From assembly GCA_015179045.1 (NCBI GenBank), contig WHUZ01000041.1:310001-374000 (forward strand): a stretch of 64,000 nt of DNA. Direction: 5' to 3'. Made by a program: the position numbers and the translations under genes. Numbering within the stretch: position 1 is the stretch's first letter; the number at the start of each line of letters is the position of its first letter. The notes below the pieces were generated by a model, which saw nothing but the letters and a program-made list of their open reading frames with translations, searched no databases and was not told the DNA's origin. Source of the DNA: Kalaharituber pfeilii (taxonomy: Eukaryota > Ascomycota > Pezizomycetes > Pezizales > Pezizaceae). This document shows positions 59,433-64,000 of the stretch, in pieces.

Positions 59433-60656
59433 ATGGACTGCAAGCTCACCAACGGGTTTCGTGAAGCTACCTCGCATTCATTGCTCTTTTCCCGCGACAC
59501 ATCTAGCTGCAATAGCAAAACCATCCCTTGGCTCCGGCCTCAATGTTCCCAATAAATCAAGCAAACTCGGTGCCTCCCCCCCCCCCAACCCGCCTTCGCG
59601 CAAGCCCATCGCCCGGAAACCCCCTTCCGGCTTCTTCGGCGCCGCTGCCGGCGAAGACACGCCGCAAGATGATGCCGACAAATCCTCTGTTTTCTCCCGC
59701 GCCGGCAGCAAACCTTCGAAATCAAAACCATCCTCTGGCACCGGCAACAACAGCGCTTCACCTGCACACCGACCTTCTAAATCCCCCGCCCCGCGCCGCA
59801 CCGTCAACGCTGCCCTTGCGACGTACAATGCCATCTCCGCATCGCAGTCCGTTGCCCACGAGACTTCCGCATCCGAAGTCGACCCGATAATATACGCCTA
59901 CGATAGCCTCTACGACAGTATGAAGTCCGCAACACAGGTCAAAAAAGCGCAGGACACAGCAGACGCCGCGGAGTGGCGCCCAAAATACATGGAGGGACTC
60001 CTTGTGGCTGCCGAAGCACGGAAACGGGATTTGCTAAGAGCAAAGGAAAGACTGTGAAAAATGCTAAAGTGCACTCCGACGCAGAAACCAAACGCAAATT
60101 TTCCCGCGGCCTCTCCGGGCTATACCGCAACCTTCTGAACCGCACAGAAGCCCAACACGATGCCATCGTTGCCGCGGCTGCATCCTCTGACCTTACCACC
60201 GCCTCCACAATTGACTCCGACACCACCCCCTCCACCCCAAAAATACCTCTGAGACCAGGCATTGAAGTCGACGACGAAGGCCAGGTCGTCGACAAGCGCC
60301 AGCTGCTCTCCGCCGGCCTCAACGTGACTGCGCCGCCCAAGCGGAGTACTGCATCGTCTACCTCCGACTCCCGGTTGTACTCTGGTGGTGGTGGTGGTGC
60401 GGGAGGGGGTGGCGGAGGACACCGTTCCCGCGCGATGGAATCCCGCGCGCGGCAGACAAGGATGCTGGAGATGCAGCTTGAGGAGTCGCGGAAGCGGGCG
60501 ATGGGCGAGGAGAAGAGAAGGGAGATGGTGGAGAGACAGGTCAAGAGGGGGAAGACGGGAGAGGAGGTGGAGAGTGCGAAGGGGAGGTATTTAAGGAGGA
60601 AGAGGGAGAGGGAGGAAGCGGAGAAGAAAGAGCCGGACGGGGGCGGGGTGGGTTGA
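59433..60656 (+). pseudogene. NSRP1-like (DUF2040) gene with internal deletion and frameshift
   Basis: The first frame (to a stop at 60055) has KPSLGSGLNVPNKSSKLG near its start and DPIIYAYDSLYDSMK then RPKYMEGLLVAAEARKRDLL. These match the conserved start of the nuclear speckle splicing regulatory protein 1 family. The rest continues in another frame (about 60020-60656) with FSRGLSGLYRNLLNR, a glycine-rich patch and a basic Arg/Lys/Glu tail, also as in that family. The conserved segment expected between them (the KEREAEG...FVTSAY region) is missing, so the gene seems to have lost an internal piece and phase. No splice sites at the break explain it. The first exon is unclear: the frame has no ATG of its own, and an intron from GTGAAG to GCAATAG with a start at 59433 is one solution. 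The normal product is a nuclear pre-mRNA splicing factor. Confidence 0.6.
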
Positions 60657-62462
60657 CGAGTTGGGAACTCTATACTAAATAATGAGCAACGCCGGAGAAG
60701 TAAACGAAGAAAAAATAGTTATTAAAGGCAACTTCGTGTTATGCATATCTGTATATATATGGCTCTGGAAATCTCGTCCCTGTACAAAATAGACTAACGA
60801 ATCCAGTCTTGACGCATCTTGTGATATTTCGGAATATACAACACACACCGGCAGCGGATTGGAAGGTAGGAACTTCTCAATCTCGGTCCTAGCTGCCAAG
60901 GGGAATGCTGGAGTTACTCTCTCATGAGGAGCCGGGCCATAGGGATGGAAGAAGTTCGTCGACCTCGAGTGTAGAGTCTGCCACTACGATGTTGCCAGTT
61001 GCAACGTCATCGTCTGCCAATAGGTGCGGAGGAAAAGATGGCCGGGAGGGCTACAGGCCTCCGGCCAGGGAAGGGGGACGAACAGGATTCGCTGGTGGAA
61101 ATAATGTTATGGCGGAATGGTGATGATGGCGGCATAATTTGTTGTAGCATCATCATGTTCTGCCAGCTCAATGCCGTTACGAGCCTCAGTGCTCTGTCGT
61201 CTGGTGGTTTCTCCCGCATGTAGAGCTTAATTCTGCTGCCAGCCATCGTCTCTGTCACTTCTGCTCCGTCCATTTCTGCTATCTTATATATCCTACGGTC
61301 ACTTGTGCAATAAAAGCTCCTAGGACCACAGTGGACTGTGGATGTGGCTTTGCGGGAGTGATGCGGGTAGAGGGCCATATAGAGGATGACATAGAGACAC
61401 TGGAAATGATTGCCATTGGATAGTATTAGGGAGTCAGGGGGAAACTAGAAGGAGAATCAATAGGCAAAGACAGATGGCAATGTTCAGTAGGGATAGAAAT
61501 TCCTTGGCAAAGTACCGAGAAAGACTCCGGAGGTGCATATTGCAGCTCCGTTTTCGGGTACTGTAGAGCTTATTGAAAATGGTGTAATTTAACGTAAAAG
61601 TCTTTGTGTTTGCACCTCGTTCTATCTGTTCCTTTTCTGGACCTTTTTCTCTGCGTCATGTCTTGTAGATGTTTCTACTATGATGTGAGTGGTCACCGGG
61701 GATCATACTGGGCGCCACCCGCATCATGGAGGAGTCCGCGGGCACCACATGTATTTAGTTGTGTTAGTTTTGACGGTGTTTTTCCTTTTCCTTTTCGTTA
61801 ATAAAGACCCTCGCCATAGCCCGTAGGGCGGCCTGCGAGTATTGATATAAAAAAAAAAAAAAAAAAAAAAGTGAGTGGTCGGTCACCTCACAGCCACGTG
61901 ACTTCCTGATTCTATTCCTTATTTGGCAATATCTATACTCGCTTTCGTTCGTCGCCCTTAAGTATAATTACGTGCCCGACTTCCCCCCTGTAGGTTTTGA
62001 AGTCAATTGGATTGAACAAGCGTCCTACGTTCTTAACTCAACAGTACTTGTTTCCTATGTCACAGTGTATTGAGTTTTTCAAAATATATAATTCTTGTAC
62101 ATACACGACAAAAATCTCCACCCACACGTACACAACCTTAGACATTGCTCTAAGTTATCATCCAACAAAGGATTTGAAGAACTTTAATACCTAGGGTGAT
62201 TTTAATGAATATATTTATCATCTATTTCACAACACTACCCTTTGATATCCCGCGCTACATACATCGTGGTACCGCATGCTTTCACCACACACGCGGATGG
62301 CAGTGGAAGTACGAGACCCTATCATTCATAGCACTGTCACAGTTTTTACCTGGATAGGTGAAAATTTGCAGATTGTGTGTACTGGTTATGGGAAGAGTTA
62401 TGGTCAGCTAATCAACATAGGAAATATGACACACTAGATACCAATGCTTCCTCTCGGAATAC
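60657..62462. other. Intergenic
   Basis: No gene recognised. Contains the 176-bp retroposon at 61695-61870. Confidence 0.5.
61695..61870 (+). mobile_element. Family-1 retroposon, 176 bp
   Basis: Flanked by GTGAGTGGTC (61685-61694 and 61871-61880). Ends with a pyrimidine-rich tract, CCTCGCCATAGCCC, GGGCGGCCTGCGAG, a short linker and about 22 A. Confidence 0.85.
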
Positions 62463-62945
62463 TTACAAGGACCAAAAAATACACTCCACCCCTCGATCGG
62501 GACCAACCGAGCTGATTCGAATCATCCAATACGGATCTGGATATATTTTTGTGCATCCAGGATATGCACCCCAATAGCATTGCCCAGCAAAATTTGCATC
62601 TATGCGTACAGAAGACGACAAAAGCGTCAGTGGTCTGCCACTTATTCATAAAAATGAAGAAGGATCTGTTTCAATCAACTTACGTTCACACAGGTAAACT
62701 CCCATCTTACCGCAAGCTTGTCGTTTATCCAGTATCACCTTTCCGGATGATTTTGCTTCAGCAACCATCTTTTGGAGCTCCTCATATGAAGCTGGTCCGA
62801 GGACGACGATGTCCTCTGCAGGCATACCTTCCGCTTGGAACGGATGCGGTGTAGCAGGTGTAGACTCTGCGGGGGCGGGGGCAGCCAATGCTGCTTGAAA
62901 TCCTGCGACGACAACGGCAACGAGTGAGAATTTGATAAGGCGCAT
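62463..62945 (-). CDS. Cysteine-rich secreted protein with propeptide
   Basis: Two exons (62945-62684 and 62599-62463) with a GTAAGT donor and a GCATAG acceptor give about 132 residues. Residues 1-21 are a signal peptide (MRLIKFSLVAVVVAG, then AALAAP). An acidic, proline-rich propeptide ends at a Lys-Arg site (ILDKR), a usual Kex2 cut. The remaining ~57 residues are a compact domain with five cysteines (ACGK, YLCE, GQCYW, PGCT, VECIF) and an ISSVGPDRG motif. This pattern resembles small extracellular beta-sheet proteins of ascomycetes that have many copies with unknown roles. It would be secreted. It lies alone between retroposons. Function cannot be assigned from sequence. Confidence 0.7.
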
Positions 62946-63086
62946 TATGATAGAGGCGGTGGCGTTCGACAGGGACTTTTATTGAAGGGTAAAGATCTGT
63001 ATTCCACTAGGCTGTGGACGGTTTAAATGTTGACTCTAGATGCGGCGATCCAGGCTTAATTTATACTTTTTCACATTGATTGACTG

Positions 63087-63127
<41 letters not shown>

Positions 63128-63907
63128 TATCATTATATTAATAGGGAGATTTTGCTGGCACCAGGGACGCTCCCAGGGAGCCATCAGAGGAAATATCACG
63201 CGGCACGGGGTTGGCGCGGGGATAGCCGCGCCACGCGCTAGAATATCATACGGACGAAATCTTCACCCTGAGCCTGGACATTTGGGTCTGGATCCCTGGA
63301 AACCACCTCTGTTTGACCCCCCATCTATCTTCACCAATTTTTGTCGAAATTTCATTCTGAAAAGCAGGTATCGATTCAGCGACCTAAATTCATGTGAACA
63401 ACCAAAAACCAGGGAATGTTGGAGAATATTGAGTCATGATCTATGCAATTGAAAGGGACTGAATATTTCTATGGGATCTAAGCTAACATGAAAGCCTACA
63501 TAACGTGCATCTACGCCAGTAGTCTCATGCCAAGTCCAATACTTGCACCTGTCTAGTACCATCACTTACTAATAAACAACGGAAAATCTACAAGTATCCC
63601 TGACGAAGCAAAATCTCAATTGCGATTTTTCCCAGGCTCAGGGTTGTGCCACACACTAAAAGACTTTCATCCCTGATGCATCCCTGGGTAGCAAAATCTT
63701 CCATTACTCGCATGCCGCCCTATGGGCTATCATATGGCGAGGTTGATTTTCTGAATACCGGTCTCCATGAGTGGGTCATCTGATGTTCATCGGAGCCAGT
63801 CAGTCCAGTGCTCTATTCTGTGAAAAGTTTGGATCCTTGACGGTTGCATAGACAAGGGTTGCGAGTGGTCTGTACTCACAATTGTGACAGTAAAGAGCCT
63901 CGACACT
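62946..63907. other. Intergenic
   Basis: A T run of about 34 at 63091-63124, followed by ATATATCATTATATTAATAG, may be a worn family-1 tail. A short inverted pair (CCCTGAGCCTGG near 63267, CCCAGGCTCAGGG near 63630) is present. No gene. Confidence 0.5.
63704..63742 (-). mobile_element. Family-1 hairpin without tail
   Basis: ATTACTCGCATGCCGCCCTA, then TGGGCTATCATATGGCGAG. The hairpin is intact apart from a small duplication, but no poly(T) or flanking duplication is visible. Confidence 0.5.
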
Positions 63908-64000
63908 TTAGCAGAGGTACGGGATGCAGTAATAGAGGAGTGGAATAGGTTAGGAGCAGAGACTTTGAATCGCTATGTGGAAAGCATGCCAGATAGGATA
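63908..64000 (+). CDS. Tc1/mariner transposase, C-terminal fragment at window edge
   Basis: The final 31 codons read LAEVRDAVIEEWNRLGAETL and end ESMPDRI at the border. This is the pattern of the C-terminal helix region of Tc1-type transposases (LAEVKxAIxEEWxxI...SMPRR). The catalytic DDE part is not seen upstream in this frame, so it is either a 5'-truncated relic or a frame broken before 63908. The gene continues beyond the window. Confidence 0.55.

Noticed and set aside
61007..61378. Minus-strand frame of 123 codons as a gene
   Set aside because: No domain, no supporting codon bias, and no start context or splice evidence.

Overview
The window looks like an accessory, transposon-rich stretch of a filamentous ascomycete genome. 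The evidence is small GT-AG introns of about 50-160 bp, fungal STAND/NLR-type proteins (NACHT with ankyrin or WD40 repeats), a Fot/pogo-type transposase and AT-rich degenerate intergenic DNA. A Pezizomycete is possible, but that is a guess from gene style only.

Layout. Positions 1-4024 hold AT-rich or gene-poor DNA with one small secreted-protein gene (1730-2047). Positions 4025-17676 (copy A) and 22188-36159 (copy B) are a direct segmental duplication of about 13.7-14.0 kb. Each copy carries one eight-exon minus-strand gene for a DUF7708-like/NACHT/ankyrin protein of about 2,000 residues. The 4.5 kb between the copies is entirely DNA transposon: a decayed Fot/pogo element, then a 1.85-kb element with inverted arms of about 620 bp. 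Part of those arms is also present just upstream of both NLR genes. Positions 37778-43054 hold a ten-exon gene fusing a B-box-like zinc finger, a GTPase, a RING finger and a patatin phospholipase. Positions 43055-50940 are gene-poor, with three TIR elements and a broken ORF. Positions 50941-56812 hold a NACHT/pentapeptide/14xWD40 NLR-like gene, split by an 878-bp LTR element of TRIM type. The right end has a broken NSRP1-like gene (59433-60656), a two-exon cysteine-rich secreted-protein gene (62463-62945, minus) and the 3' part of a Tc1/mariner transposase at the edge.

How it fits together. Three NLR-like genes plus a GTPase-RING-patatin protein form what looks like an innate-immunity or heterokaryon-incompatibility type cluster. 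Its recognition repeats (ankyrin, WD40) are strongly homogenised, and its copies are being duplicated and broken by mobile DNA.

The most unusual structure is a set of very small retroposons scattered over the whole window. Each is a 25-45 nt hairpin followed by a poly(A) tail, often flanked by 10-14 bp target-site duplications. Two sequence families share one architecture. At three sites one copy of the segmental duplication carries the insertion and the other retains the empty site, so these elements moved after the duplication. They behave like the 3' tails of a LINE/SINE system.

All exon boundaries were inferred by eye from splice consensus and reading frame; the exon lengths sum to whole codons for the four large genes. 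No similarity search was run.
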